Shown in pieces: positions 8,317 through 16,820 of a stretch of DNA of 64,000 nucleotides (positions are counted from its first letter, which is position 1; the number at the start of each line of letters is the position of its first letter). The DNA is from Bacteroidales bacterium (GTDB lineage: Bacteria; Bacteroidota; Bacteroidia; Bacteroidales; FEN-979). A program made the translations under genes and the position numbers. The stretch is from assembly GCA_023229525.1 (NCBI GenBank), contig JALNZC010000018.1:10575-74574 (forward strand), written 5' to 3'. The notes under the pieces are model-generated. The model saw only the letters and a program-made list of their open reading frames with translations. It made no database searches and had not been told where the DNA came from.

Positions 8317-9441
8317 TCAGTAAATTGCGACCATCCTGGTTCCATCGGATTTTACAAATCCGCGGAACATAGCATTGGTATTGAATGGCATCGCAATATT
8401 TCCCATCCTGTCCAAAGCAATCAGACCACCATTTGCTTTTTGCTCCTTCAGTTTTTCCAAGATCAGATATCCGGCAGCATTTTCCAGGGTCATACCGCGG
8501 TATTCCATAAGCGCTGACAGATCATAGGCTACAACATTCCTGATGAAGAATTCGCCATGGCCGGTTGCAGAAACTGCGCATGTTTTGTTTGAGGCATAGG
8601 TACCTGCACCGATGATGGGTGAATCCCCGATACGTCCTGCCATCTTGTTTCCCATCCCTCCGGTAGAAGTGGCAGCAGCTAAATTTCCTTGCTGATCCAA
8701 CGCAACTGCGCCAACCGTACCATGCTTTTGTTCCTCTTTCCGGTCCGATGTACGAGGACCCAATTGGGAATGATCTTTGATTTTGTCCTTTTTCCACTGA
8801 TCCAACCGTTCGGGTGTGATAAAATACGACGGATCGACAATTTCAAGCCCCTGCTCCTTGGCAAACCTTTCTGCACCCGAACCAATTAACATGACATGAG
8901 GGGTTTTCATCATCACCAGACGGGCAGCGGATACCGGGTTTTTAATGGTGGTTACCCCTCCTACAGCGCCTGCCAGCCCGGTTTTTCCATCCATGATGGA
9001 GGCATCCAGCTCGGCTTTCCCATCGGAATCCAGCACTGCGCCTTTTCCAGCATTGAACAAAGGACAATCCTCCATGAAGCGGATTACAGCTTCAACGGCA
9101 TCCATGCTGCTGCCGCCTTTCGACAGTATAGCGGAACCGAGCGTCAATGCTTCATTCAACTTTTTCAGATACGCTTCTTCCTTTTCTCCGGACATAGTCC
9201 CTTTTACGGGTCCCCCGGCTCCACCATGAATTACCAACGCCCAATTCCGTTCTCCGGATTCCTGATGCCGGAGGCCGGAAACTGAATCGGGATTCTGTGC
9301 CCTGAGCGAATAACTAATTATAAAGAATGAAAAGATCAGTGGCGCTAGAAAGGAGAAGGGAGATAGCAGACAGGAGATGGGAGACGAAAAAGTGAATATC
9401 GGAAAGAGATGATGTTTCTTCAAACCCGTTTGATTTTTCAT
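8317..9441 (-). CDS. Isoaspartyl peptidase / plant-type L-asparaginase precursor (Ntn hydrolase)
   Basis: Exported N-terminal-nucleophile hydrolase that removes isoaspartyl residues or deamidates asparagine. Motifs are IHGGAGG (about residue 71), NAGKGAVLDSDGKAELDASIMDG and the autocleavage site HGTVGAVA, where Thr242 becomes the new N-terminus; TSTGGMGNKMAGRIGDSPIIGAGTYA follows. Start ATG 9441 leaves an unusually long leader. Its residues 19-32 (SSPISCLLSPFSFL) are encoded by GGAGATGGGAGA-type repeat DNA found elsewhere between genes. The real signal core is probably LIFSFFIISYSLRAQ just after it. Confidence 0.9.
   Translation of the reverse strand: MKNQTGLKKHHLFPIFTFSSPISCLLSPFSFLAPLIFSFFIISYSLRAQNPDSVSGLRHQESGERNWALVIHGGAGGPVKGTMSGEKEEAYLKKLNEALTLGSAILSKGGSSMDAVEAVIRFMEDCPLFNAGKGAVLDSDGKAELDASIMDGKTGLAGAVGGVTTIKNPVSAARLVMMKTPHVMLIGSGAERFAKEQGLEIVDPSYFITPERLDQWKKDKIKDHSQLGPRTSDRKEEQKHGTVGAVALDQQGNLAAATSTGGMGNKMAGRIGDSPIIGAGTYASNKTCAVSATGHGEFFIRNVVAYDLSALMEYRGMTLENAAGYLILEKLKEQKANGGLIALDRMGNIAMPFNTNAMFRGFVKSDGTRMVAIY
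9350..9396. repeat. GGAGATA-type heptamer array inside a signal-peptide coding region
   Basis: Units such as GGAGAAG, GGAGATA and GGAGATG occupy the coding region of the asparaginase leader. Matching short arrays lie at 15429-15462 (other strand) and 38832-38856, both outside genes. Confidence 0.65.
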
Positions 9442-9455
9442 TGGATTTTGATTTT

Positions 9456-9581
9456 GAATTAATGTATGAACCCCAGGCTTTGGACCCAAATTCCACCCAG
9501 AGTGCTGGGGAATTTATCCTGAGCGCCTTAACCCCTGCACCCTTTCTCCTTAAGGAGGGGCCGGGAACATGAGGTGTTTAA
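9456..9581. repeat. Dispersed two-hairpin element, copy A
   Basis: Starts near AATTAATGTATGAACCCC and ends GAGGTGTTTAAA. Hairpin 1 is CCCAG-AGTG-CTGGG (9496-9509), flanked by AATTCC/GGAATT. Hairpin 2 is CTCC-TTAA-GGAG near 9547-9558. It fills the space between the asparaginase start and the exporter stop, and its final TTTAAA contains the exporter's stop codon. Other copies are at 15881-16014, 25445-25553, 30869-31006 and a half copy at 36286-36324. Confidence 0.8.
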
Positions 9582-10360
9582 AGAATACCCTTCAACATTG
9601 ACGTAAAATTAACCAATCCACTGACCTGCAAAATGGTCAGGATGACTGAAAGAACGATGACCGCACGTATAAACCCGGCTCCTTTCTTCACGGCAAGATA
9701 AGATGCGATAAGCGCACCGCAGATACTTCCGGCCGAGAGGATCAATCCATAAAGATAGTTCACTTTCCCATCGATGAGGAAAACCAGGAGGGCAAAAATG
9801 GCGTAAAAGAAAACGATCAGGTTTTTTACGGCATTGGCTTTTACAAGATCGTATCCGACGCCCAACACCAGCGACATAAGCAGGAAATATCCAACCCCGA
9901 CCTGAATAAACCCGCCATAAAAACCGACAGCAAAGAAAATCAGCAATTGCCACCATTTGAGTGGCCCCGACAGCATCTTATGATTTTCTTTCAACCATTT
10001 ATCGGGTTTATAGAAAAGAAAAAAGAGCATGATCACCATGGCGACCGACATGGCAATTTCTATTACTTTTGTTTCGACATCCACAGCCAGATACGCACCA
10101 AGGACAGCCCCAATGGTCGCAGGAATACCCAGCCAGACCGGCCGCATATTATCGAACATCTTCTGACGGGTGAAACTGCTAACCGACGAAAGGGTCTGAA
10201 AGAAAATACTGATCCGGTTGGTTCCGTTCGCAATATTGGCAGGCAATCCGAGGATCAGCAATAACGAAAGACTGATCACCGAACCACCTCCCGATAAGGT
10301 ATTGATGAATCCAACAAAAATGCCGGCTATAACGATGACGATGATTTCAGTGAGCGACAT
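9578..10360 (-). CDS. TauE/SafE-family sulfite/organosulfonate exporter-like membrane protein
   Basis: 260-aa polytopic inner-membrane protein with about eight hydrophobic segments. It has the family hallmark GFINTLSGGGSVISLSLLL in the first helix pair, LPANIANGTNRISI after it, and the second-repeat equivalent GFYGGFIQVGVGYFLLMSLVLG. Family members export sulfite, sulfoacetate or related anions, but the substrate here is not determinable. Its stop codon lies inside dispersed element A. A short AAAAGTCAAAA repeat stretch separates it from the permease gene. Confidence 0.87.
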   Translation of the reverse strand: MSLTEIIVIVIAGIFVGFINTLSGGGSVISLSLLLILGLPANIANGTNRISIFFQTLSSVSSFTRQKMFDNMRPVWLGIPATIGAVLGAYLAVDVETKVIEIAMSVAMVIMLFFLFYKPDKWLKENHKMLSGPLKWWQLLIFFAVGFYGGFIQVGVGYFLLMSLVLGVGYDLVKANAVKNLIVFFYAIFALLVFLIDGKVNYLYGLILSAGSICGALIASYLAVKKGAGFIRAVIVLSVILTILQVSGLVNFTSMLKGIL

Positions 10361-10444
10361 GGGAAAAAAAGTTATAAGTCAAAATAATTCAAAAGTCAAA
10401 AATGAGCCTATTCCGAAAAGGTTTAATTTGAAGAATCAAAGTTT

Positions 10445-12370
10445 TTATTCGTCCCTCGTCCTTCGTCCTTCGTCCCTCGTCTTTCGTCCCTCGTCCTTCG
10501 TCCCTCGTCCCTCGTCCTTCGTCATTTTTATCCGGCTATGACGCCTGCTGTATCCGAAATAAATAATCAGACCAACAGAAAGCCAGATGAGAAAACGCAA
10601 CCAGTTGGTCACACCGAGATGGGCCATGAGGTAAAAGTTGGTCAGCAGTCCGAGAACAGGGATCAGGGAAAGTTGTTTCCAAATACCCACAAATGTTAGG
10701 ATGATTGCTGAAAGGATAAAGATCAGGATGGGGAATTCCTGGCTGATTAAAGTGGTAATTCCAGATTTTGGATACTGGATACTGGATGCTGGATGCTGGA
10801 TGCTGGATACTGGATGCTGGATGAATGAGGGGATGAACTTTTCAAGCTCCGGTGGTCGCCAGGAAAAGAGCAGAACAAAAATTCCGATCCAGATCAGGGG
10901 AAGAAAATAGCGGCTGTTGAGGTACGGGATATTGAAACCCTTTTCCGTAGGAAATTTTTCATTTTTTCTCCCGTTACCATCGAGTACAAGTACTCCACCA
11001 GAAACGAGGATGAATGCAAAAAGGGTCCCGATACTTGTTAAATCGGTAACTTCTGTAAGATTCATGAAAAGGGATGGAATTGCAACCAATATCCCTGCGA
11101 TGATCGTAGAAAACCAGGGGGTTTTGTACCGCGAATGAATCTTTGAAAACGACTTTGGGAGTAAACCGTCGCGACTCATACTCATCCATATCCGGGGTTG
11201 TCCCACCTGAAAAACCAGCAGGACACTGGCCATGGCAACCACAGCGCTGAGGGCGATCACGCCGGAAAGTTTTGTGAGATGAAGTTTTTGAAAGGCATAT
11301 GCCAGTGGATCTCCTACGCCCAACTCGCTGTAATGAAGCATTCCCGTTAAAACAAGACTGATCGTGATGTACAGAACAGTAGTGATGACCAGCGCCAGGA
11401 TGATTGCCCTGGGAAGGTCGCGGCGGGGATTACGGCATTCTTCGGCAGTCGTGGAAATGGCATCAAAACCGATATAGGCAAAAAACACGCCTGACACCCC
11501 TTTTAACACGCCCGACAGGCCATTGGGCGCAAAAGGATGCCAGTTCCCGGGGTCAATATAAAATGAACCTACCACAATGATGAGCAATAAAATCCCGATC
11601 TTCAGCAATACCATGGTGTTACTGGCCACTTTGGTTTCATAAATTCCAATGTATACCAGTGCGGAAATGAATACCACGATGGAAAATGCAGGGATATCGG
11701 CAATGATGCGGATTCCCGCAATCACGGGTGCGTTTTGCCATGCCCTGAATGATTCCTGTAGCGCATCGGAGAGACTTCCCATGGGTATCCCTTTGGCGAG
11801 CTCATTCACAACGGTATGATAACCCCGTGAGGCTGACAGGTAATCCACACTTAGATATTCCGGAATGTGAAGTCCGGTTCCGTTGACGAATCCGGTAAAG
11901 TAATCCGACCATGAAATGGCAACGGCAATATTGCCAATGGCATATTCCATGATCAAATCCCAGCCGATGATCCAGGCAATCAACTCACCGAAACTCGCAT
12001 ATGCATATGTGTAGGCACTTCCGCTGATAGGTATGACGGAGGCGAACCGGGCATAGCATAAGGCCGAAAACCCGCAGGCCATCGCTGTAAAGAGAAAAAG
12101 AAGAGAAACTGCCGGACCACCACTGGCAGCGGCATTTCCGATGGTACTGAAGATTCCCGCACCAATGACCGCTGCTATACCCAATCCCGTCAGGTCATAA
12201 ACGGTCAGGTTTTTTTTAAGCTCCGTTCCATCTCCTTCCCGGCTGTGGGCGTCCTGCAAAATACGGGCGATCGATTTTTTACGGAAGAGGTGGAAATTTA
12301 CCACGCCGGAAATTTTTGATAAAGGTAAAATATTTCCGTTCAAATCCGGATCAATCCCATAGATGTTCAT
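10445..12370 (-). CDS. APC-family amino acid permease carrying two repeat-derived segments
   Basis: Cationic-amino-acid-transporter-like APC permease with 12-14 transmembrane helices. Family features are LTVYDLTGLGIAAVIGAGIFSTIG, SGSAYTYAYASFGELIAWIIGWDL and GVFFAYIGFDAISTTAEE. Two parts are foreign to the family: a loop reading QHPVSSIQHPASSIQYPKSG, encoded by the heptamer array at 10770-10826, and a charged tail KDEGRGTKDEGRKTRDE and so on, encoded by the array at 10448-10524, with the stop directly after it. The start is uncertain: ATG 12370 is used; GTG 12304 gives a shorter, more family-like N-terminus, and a longer frame reaches 12472. Confidence 0.88.
   Translation of the reverse strand: MNIYGIDPDLNGNILPLSKISGVVNFHLFRKKSIARILQDAHSREGDGTELKKNLTVYDLTGLGIAAVIGAGIFSTIGNAAASGGPAVSLLFLFTAMACGFSALCYARFASVIPISGSAYTYAYASFGELIAWIIGWDLIMEYAIGNIAVAISWSDYFTGFVNGTGLHIPEYLSVDYLSASRGYHTVVNELAKGIPMGSLSDALQESFRAWQNAPVIAGIRIIADIPAFSIVVFISALVYIGIYETKVASNTMVLLKIGILLLIIVVGSFYIDPGNWHPFAPNGLSGVLKGVSGVFFAYIGFDAISTTAEECRNPRRDLPRAIILALVITTVLYITISLVLTGMLHYSELGVGDPLAYAFQKLHLTKLSGVIALSAVVAMASVLLVFQVGQPRIWMSMSRDGLLPKSFSKIHSRYKTPWFSTIIAGILVAIPSLFMNLTEVTDLTSIGTLFAFILVSGGVLVLDGNGRKNEKFPTEKGFNIPYLNSRYFLPLIWIGIFVLLFSWRPPELEKFIPSFIQHPVSSIQHPASSIQYPKSGITTLISQEFPILIFILSAIILTFVGIWKQLSLIPVLGLLTNFYLMAHLGVTNWLRFLIWLSVGLIIYFGYSRRHSRIKMTKDEGRGTKDEGRKTRDEGRRTRDE
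10448..10524. repeat. GGACGAA/GGACGAG heptamer array forming the permease 3' end
   Basis: About eleven 7-bp units (read on the minus strand as GGACGAA, GGACGAG and similar) lie inside the last 25 codons of the permease. The same family occurs between genes at 13157-13240, 15320-15372, 25491-25530 and 27419-27435. Confidence 0.92.
10770..10826. repeat. GGATGCT/GGATACT heptamer array inside the permease gene
   Basis: Eight units of 7 bp alternate GGATACT and GGATGCT. The length has kept the reading frame open and three units equal seven codons, so the protein shows a seven-residue repeat. Similar units lie outside genes at 15383-15405, 36156-36282 and 38996-39101. Confidence 0.92.
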
Positions 12371-12528
12371 ACTGATTTTGATTAGCTTTGCCCGTAAATT
12401 CTCATTTCCTTTCTGGTGAGATATCAATCTTGCCGGGTTCATATGCTTGCAAATAAGTTTTGGGTATTCCAAGACTGAAAATACGATGCAGACATTTGAC
12501 CGGTTTGTAAATAAATAACTTTTATCTT

Positions 12529-13146
12529 ATGAAAATTACAGTTTTTGGTGCCAGCGGTCGAACCGGTATATTGATCGTTTACCAAGCCCTCAACCAGGGT
12601 CATCAGGTCAATGCATTTGCCCGTCAACCATCGAAAGTCACAATACAACATAAAAATCTTACAATCGTCAGCGGTGATGTACTGGACTCTGTAAAAGTCA
12701 AAGAAGCAGTTGACGGTCAGGATGCAGTACTATGTGCATTGGGTGTTGACACAAACAAACCTGTTACTGTACTTTCAGACGGAACAAGGATCATTCTCAA
12801 AGCCATGGAAGAATCCGGAGTCAGGCGTTTCATCTGCATGTCGTCAGCAGGGATACTGGGTAATGATGCCGGTTTCTGGTTTGGAAAAGTTATTATGCCC
12901 TTGTTCCTTCGGCATGTTTTTGCGGATAAAATTCGTCAGGTAAAGATCATTCAGGAAAGCAAAGCCGATTGGGTTATTCTCCGGCCCGTTAAACTTACCG
13001 ATTCACCGAAAACCAACAGTTATAAGATATTACCCGGGATACCGACTTCCCGTACCGTTCCACGTGCCGATGTGGCCGATTTTATGCTAAAACTGGTTAC
13101 CGATACCTGCTATGACCGTACCATGCCGGCCGTGTCGAGTTATTGA
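12529..13146 (+). CDS. NAD(P)-binding oxidoreductase (NmrA/BLVRB-like SDR)
   Basis: 205-aa atypical short-chain dehydrogenase-like protein. The nucleotide-binding turn GASGRTG is at residues 7-13, DAVLCALG follows the fourth strand, and SSAGILG, DWVILRPVKLTD and VPRADVADFML are typical of NmrA-like and biliverdin-reductase-B-like proteins. It lacks a clear YxxxK catalytic pair, so a sensor or flavin reductase role is possible. Start ATG 12529. It converges on dxs across a 7-bp tandem array. Confidence 0.85.
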   Translation: MKITVFGASGRTGILIVYQALNQGHQVNAFARQPSKVTIQHKNLTIVSGDVLDSVKVKEAVDGQDAVLCALGVDTNKPVTVLSDGTRIILKAMEESGVRRFICMSSAGILGNDAGFWFGKVIMPLFLRHVFADKIRQVKIIQESKADWVILRPVKLTDSPKTNSYKILPGIPTSRTVPRADVADFMLKLVTDTCYDRTMPAVSSY

Positions 13147-13156
13147 TAAATAGCAG

Positions 13157-13240
13157 AGGGAGGGACGAGGGACGAAGGACGTGGGACGTGGGACGTGGGA
13201 CGAAGGACGAGGGACGAGGGACGAAGGACGAGGGACGAAA
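13157..13240. repeat. GGACGAG/GGACGTG heptamer array
   Basis: About twelve 7-bp units fill most of the gap between two convergent genes. It is the same family as the array forming the permease C-terminus. Confidence 0.93.
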
Positions 13241-13297
13241 AAAATGACAAATGATCGGGATTGGTTATGATGGTGTGTAGCAGAGAATTTTTTGCGG

Positions 13298-15211
13298 TCA
13301 GAAAACGGATTTAGTGGAATGGAGTTCCAAGAGAGCATTGATGATTCCCTCCGTATCAAACCCGCATTCATGGCGGAGTTCGGCAAGCGAACCCTGCTCT
13401 ATGAAGCTATCTGGAATTCCGAGACGTCTTACCTGTGCATGATAACCGTGATCAGCCATAAATTCCAGGATGGCTGAACCCATTCCACCCATCACTGAGC
13501 CATCTTCAACTGTAACAATCTTTGAAAATTTCCTGAAGATACCATGAAGCAGTTCTTCATCCAGGGGTTTCAGGAAACGCAGGTCATAATGAGCCACGGA
13601 GATATCTTTTTTTTCGAGTTCGGTACAGGCAGCCACGGCATCATTGCCCACATGGCCAAGGGTAATTACAGCCAGATCATTCCCTTCGCGGATCATCCGC
13701 GATTTACCGATTACAATTTCTTTAAGCGGCGTTTTCCATTTGGCCAACACACCACGGCCTTTTGGGTAACGTATGGCGATAGGCCCCATTCCGTCGAGTT
13801 GCGCTGTATACATCATGTCGCGCAACTCCTCTTCGTTCATTGGTGAGGCAATAACAATATTTGGAATGCAGCGCAGGTAAGCCAGATCGAAAGCGCCATG
13901 ATGGGTAGCGCCATCTTCGCCAACCAATCCTCCACGGTCGAGACAAAATACCACATGCAACTTTTGTAATGCCACATCGTGAATGATCTGGTCGTATGCC
14001 CGTTGCATAAAAGTCGAATAGATGTTACAAAAAGGGATATATCCGGAGGTAGCGAGACCGGCGCTGAAGGTGACGGCATGCTGTTCGGCGATACCAACAT
14101 CAAACGTCCGCTCGGGCATCTTTTTCATCATCAGGTTCAGTGAACAGCCGGTCGACATAGCCGGGGTAACCCCTACAATTTTTGGATTCTTCTCTGCCAG
14201 CTCAATGATCGTACGGCCAAATACAGTCTGATACTTAGGCGCCTGGCCAAGGCATTTATCTTCTTTTATCGTTCCCGTTTCTTTATCAAAAACACCTGGG
14301 GCATGATATATGGTCTGATCTTTTTCGGCTTTTTCAAATCCCTTGCCCTTGATCGTATGGACATGTAAGAGTTTGGGGCCTTTGATCTGTTTCATGTCAC
14401 TGAGCAGTTTTACAAGGCGGATCACGTCATTGCCATCCACCGGGCCGAAATACCTGAAATTAAAGGCTTCGAAAAGGTTCCCGCTTTTGAGGAGGGTAGT
14501 TTTTAAGGCATTCCCCAATTGCTTGACGATGGCACGTGAGTTTTTACCATATCGGGTGCCGCCACCCATGAGAAACCATATCTTGTCACGGACTTTATTA
14601 TAGGTTTTGGAAGTAACAATATCCGCGAGATAATCCTTGATGGCTCCGACATTTTTATCAATGGCGATCTGGTTATCGTTGAGGATTACCATCAGGTTGG
14701 CATTGGAAACGCCGGCATTGTTCAGGGCCTCCATGGCCATTCCTCCGGTCATGGCGCCATCGCCGATAATGGCAACATGGTGACGTTCCTTCTGATTGTC
14801 AAGTTTTGCGGCAACGCCCATTCCCAGCGCGGCTGAAACCGAGGTGGAGGAGTGACCAACCCCAAATGCATCATATTCGCTTTCCGACATCTTCGGGAAC
14901 CCGCTGATCCCTTTATAAGTGCGTATGGTCCCGAACTGTTCCTTTCGTCCGGTGAGGATTTTGTGAGCATAAGCCTGATGACCTACATCCCAGATGATCT
15001 TATCGAAAGGTGCATCATACACATAGTGTAATGCAACTGCCAGTTCCACTGCACCCAGACTGGCGCCCAGATGGCCCGGGTTCACCGCCATCACTTCGAT
15101 GATAAAACTCCGGATCTCTTCACATAGTTGTGGAAGGTCATCGAGACTAAGTTTCTTCAAGTCAGAAGGGAAGTTTACAGACGATAAAAGCGGTCCTGTT
15201 GATGGAGTCAT
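13298..15211 (-). CDS. dxs: 1-deoxy-D-xylulose-5-phosphate synthase
   Basis: Thiamine-diphosphate enzyme that condenses pyruvate and glyceraldehyde-3-phosphate, the first step of the MEP isoprenoid pathway; its product also feeds thiamine and pyridoxal synthesis. At 637 aa it has the family length. Visible motifs are NPGHLGASLGAVELAVALHY, WDVGHQAYAHKILTGR, the TPP-binding GDGAMTGGMAMEALNNA, the second-domain EQHAVTFSAGLA and DRGGLVGEDGATHHGAFDL. The C-terminal transketolase-like domain is complete. thiL and pdxB elsewhere in the window belong to related cofactor pathways but are not in an operon with it. Confidence 0.96.
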   Translation of the reverse strand: MTPSTGPLLSSVNFPSDLKKLSLDDLPQLCEEIRSFIIEVMAVNPGHLGASLGAVELAVALHYVYDAPFDKIIWDVGHQAYAHKILTGRKEQFGTIRTYKGISGFPKMSESEYDAFGVGHSSTSVSAALGMGVAAKLDNQKERHHVAIIGDGAMTGGMAMEALNNAGVSNANLMVILNDNQIAIDKNVGAIKDYLADIVTSKTYNKVRDKIWFLMGGGTRYGKNSRAIVKQLGNALKTTLLKSGNLFEAFNFRYFGPVDGNDVIRLVKLLSDMKQIKGPKLLHVHTIKGKGFEKAEKDQTIYHAPGVFDKETGTIKEDKCLGQAPKYQTVFGRTIIELAEKNPKIVGVTPAMSTGCSLNLMMKKMPERTFDVGIAEQHAVTFSAGLATSGYIPFCNIYSTFMQRAYDQIIHDVALQKLHVVFCLDRGGLVGEDGATHHGAFDLAYLRCIPNIVIASPMNEEELRDMMYTAQLDGMGPIAIRYPKGRGVLAKWKTPLKEIVIGKSRMIREGNDLAVITLGHVGNDAVAACTELEKKDISVAHYDLRFLKPLDEELLHGIFRKFSKIVTVEDGSVMGGMGSAILEFMADHGYHAQVRRLGIPDSFIEQGSLAELRHECGFDTEGIINALLELHSTKSVF

Positions 15212-15233
15212 TATCCGGTTTTTAATCAGCCGG

Positions 15234-15241
15234 CAAAGGTA
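15234..15241 (-). promoter_or_regulatory. Candidate -7 box TACCTTTG for dxs
   Basis: On the minus strand TACCTTTG fits TAnnTTTG and lies about 23 bp before the dxs start. The upstream element is only CTTG at a slightly long spacing, so support is partial. Confidence 0.4.
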
Positions 15242-15267
15242 AGAAGAATCGAGTGATAAATGACAAG

Positions 15268-15462
15268 TGAGGGAATGAAGGATTGAAGGAAAGAAGGATT
15301 GATTTATTGAATACCTGATGGGCGAGGGACGAAGGACGAAGGACGAGGGACGAAGGACGAAGGACGAAGGATGAAAGCATAAAATGGATGCCGGATGCTG
15401 GATACTGGATAATACCAGGGGTTCTTGTAAATATCACCTATCACCTATCTCCCATCCCTTTA
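15268..15462. repeat. Four adjacent tandem-array families
   Basis: In order: GAAGGATT-type octamers (15268-15300), GGACGAA heptamers (15320-15372), GGATGCT heptamers (15383-15405) and CACCTAT heptamers (15429-15450). No gene is seen in the 250 bp between dxs and sufT. The side-by-side placement of four families shows that they tend to land together. Confidence 0.85.
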
Positions 15463-15792
15463 GAGCAGTCCCAGGTCTAACAGCGCCGCTTCCGAAATCC
15501 TGTCTCTGTCCCAGGGTGGTTCGAAGGTCAGTTCAACCTTAACGTTTCCGATGTCCTCTACTGTTTTTACCGCATCCTGCACCTGGCCCGGAATATCTTC
15601 AGCTACCGGGCAGTTGGGCGTGGTGAGGGTCATCAAAATATAGACATCGTTTGTCTGGTCATTGATCTGCAGGTTGTAAATAAGACCAAGATCGTAAATA
15701 TTGACCGGGATTTCGGGATCGAATACCGTCTTCAAGGCTTCGATCACCTTATTTTCGAGGGGGGTATGATAAATTTTTTTCTGGGGTTCCAT
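15460..15792 (-). CDS. sufT: SufT / MIP18-family (DUF59) iron-sulfur assembly factor
   Basis: 110-aa DUF59 protein involved in maturation of Fe-S proteins. The family core is visible: VIEALKTVFDPEIPVNIYDLGLIY followed by MTLTTPNCPVAEDIP with the conserved cysteine, and ELTFEPPWDRDRISEAA. It lies downstream of the SUF genes on the same strand, separated by a plus-strand regulator cassette. It has its own promoter-like box (TAACTTTG, 15809-15816), the same octamer as found before sufB. Confidence 0.9.
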   Translation of the reverse strand: MEPQKKIYHTPLENKVIEALKTVFDPEIPVNIYDLGLIYNLQINDQTNDVYILMTLTTPNCPVAEDIPGQVQDAVKTVEDIGNVKVELTFEPPWDRDRISEAALLDLGLL

Positions 15793-15808
15793 AATGGAAT
15801 ATTTTGTG

Positions 15809-15816
15809 CAAAGTTA
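15809..15816 (-). promoter_or_regulatory. Candidate -7 box TAACTTTG for sufT
   Basis: CGTAACTTTG on the minus strand lies 17 bp before the sufT start and matches TAnnTTTG. The identical CGTAACTTTG stands upstream of sufB. No TTTG -33 element at the expected spacing. Confidence 0.45.
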
Positions 15817-15880
15817 CGGATGTTTTAACCTTTTAATCGCTTGGAGGAACGATAGGCTAAATCAGCTTTTTTTTTCAACG

Positions 15881-16014
15881 AATCAATTGGTATGAACCCC
15901 AGGGCAAACACTGGACCCGCATTCCGCCCCAATGGGCGGGGAATTTACCCTGAAAACCTCAACCCCTGCACCCCTTCTCCTTGAGGAGAAGGCCGGGAGA
16001 TGAGGTGATTAAAC
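15881..16014. repeat. Dispersed two-hairpin element, copy B (most complete)
   Basis: Runs from AATCAATTGGTATGAACCCC to GATGAGGTGATTAAA. Hairpin 1 is CCGCCC-CAAT-GGGCGG (15924-15939) with outer ATT/AAT pairing and a GG bulge. Hairpin 2 is CTTCTCC-TTGA-GGAGAAG (15974-15991). It lies between sufT and the membrane-protein gene. Nothing else is seen in this 300-bp gap besides the two promoters. Confidence 0.85.
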
Positions 16015-16095
16015 AAATTACACAGTAACAGGGACACCCTTTCTATAGCCCCTAATCCAAATTATGAGAAGACAGTAAAATAATTATCAACAAAA

Positions 16096-16127
16096 TTTGG
16101 TTTTTATTATAAACTTGTTTATATTTG
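16096..16127 (+). promoter_or_regulatory. Bacteroidota-type promoter (TTTG-N20-TATATTTG)
   Basis: TTTG at 16096-16099 and TATATTTG at 16120-16127, with exactly 20 bp between, match the known Bacteroidota sigma-ABfr consensus TTTG-N19-21-TAnnTTTG. The start codon of the membrane protein is 25 bp downstream. This is the only complete match I found. Confidence 0.75.
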
Positions 16128-16151
16128 CAACTCATTTATAAATATAAAATC

Positions 16152-16820
16152 ATGGAAACACAATTTTCGCAAAAAGAAAGTCTTGACCTGATCAATCAGA
16201 TGATCAGTTCGGCAAAGAACAACCTTCATAAAGGAATGAGCAATATTTTTCTTCTCTGGGGGTACCTTGTTGCCATCATCAGCTTGCTTATTTTCATCCT
16301 TTTACTCACTCTGCCCGGCGACACCCGGTATTTTTCCTATTGGCTCTGGATCTTTATGGCGGCGGGCGCCCCGATTCACTGGAAACTGGTCAGTAAAATC
16401 GACCAGCAACAACTGGTGAAAACTTACATCGACAAAATTATGGGATTTGTCTGGATCGCTTTTTCGGTCTCCATCATTGCGGTTGTTGCCGGGATGCTTC
16501 TCTCAACCATCCTTGTTTTACCCGTTTTTACTGATGTTGATCCATCCCACGAATTCCTCCGGTGGATTCAATGGACCTTTATAACGCCTTTTATGCTTTG
16601 TCTGTATGGTTTTGCCCTTTTTGTCTCTGGGAAAGCGTATCAGTTCAAACCACTGGTTATCGGAGGAATTGTTTGCTGGATCGCAACTGCATTTCTGATC
16701 ATAGCGTTTCATCATCCTTATCTTCTGATGATCCAACAGATCGTCCTTTTCATTTGTGCTGTTGCTGGATTTGTCATTCCGGGTCATCTCCTCAAACAAA
16801 AAGAAAACTCCCATGTATAA
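16152..16820 (+). CDS. Multi-pass membrane protein of unknown function, paired with a HTH regulator
   Basis: 222 aa with about six hydrophobic helices (around residues 36-58, 68-85, 105-135, 145-170, 178-195 and 198-215) after a polar N-terminus METQFSQKESLDLINQMISSAK. I do not recognise a characterised family, but this arrangement of membrane protein plus winged-helix protein is common in Bacteroidota. Its stop overlaps the start of the regulator by 8 bp, so the two are translationally coupled. Start ATG 16152 follows the clear promoter; the longer TTG start would sit on the promoter itself. Confidence 0.75.
   Translation: METQFSQKESLDLINQMISSAKNNLHKGMSNIFLLWGYLVAIISLLIFILLLTLPGDTRYFSYWLWIFMAAGAPIHWKLVSKIDQQQLVKTYIDKIMGFVWIAFSVSIIAVVAGMLLSTILVLPVFTDVDPSHEFLRWIQWTFITPFMLCLYGFALFVSGKAYQFKPLVIGGIVCWIATAFLIIAFHHPYLLMIQQIVLFICAVAGFVIPGHLLKQKENSHV

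Noticed and set aside
15222..15437. Open frame of 71 aa on minus rich in VLRPSS repeats
   Set aside because: It is only the translation of the GGACGAA and octamer arrays; no start context or family similarity.
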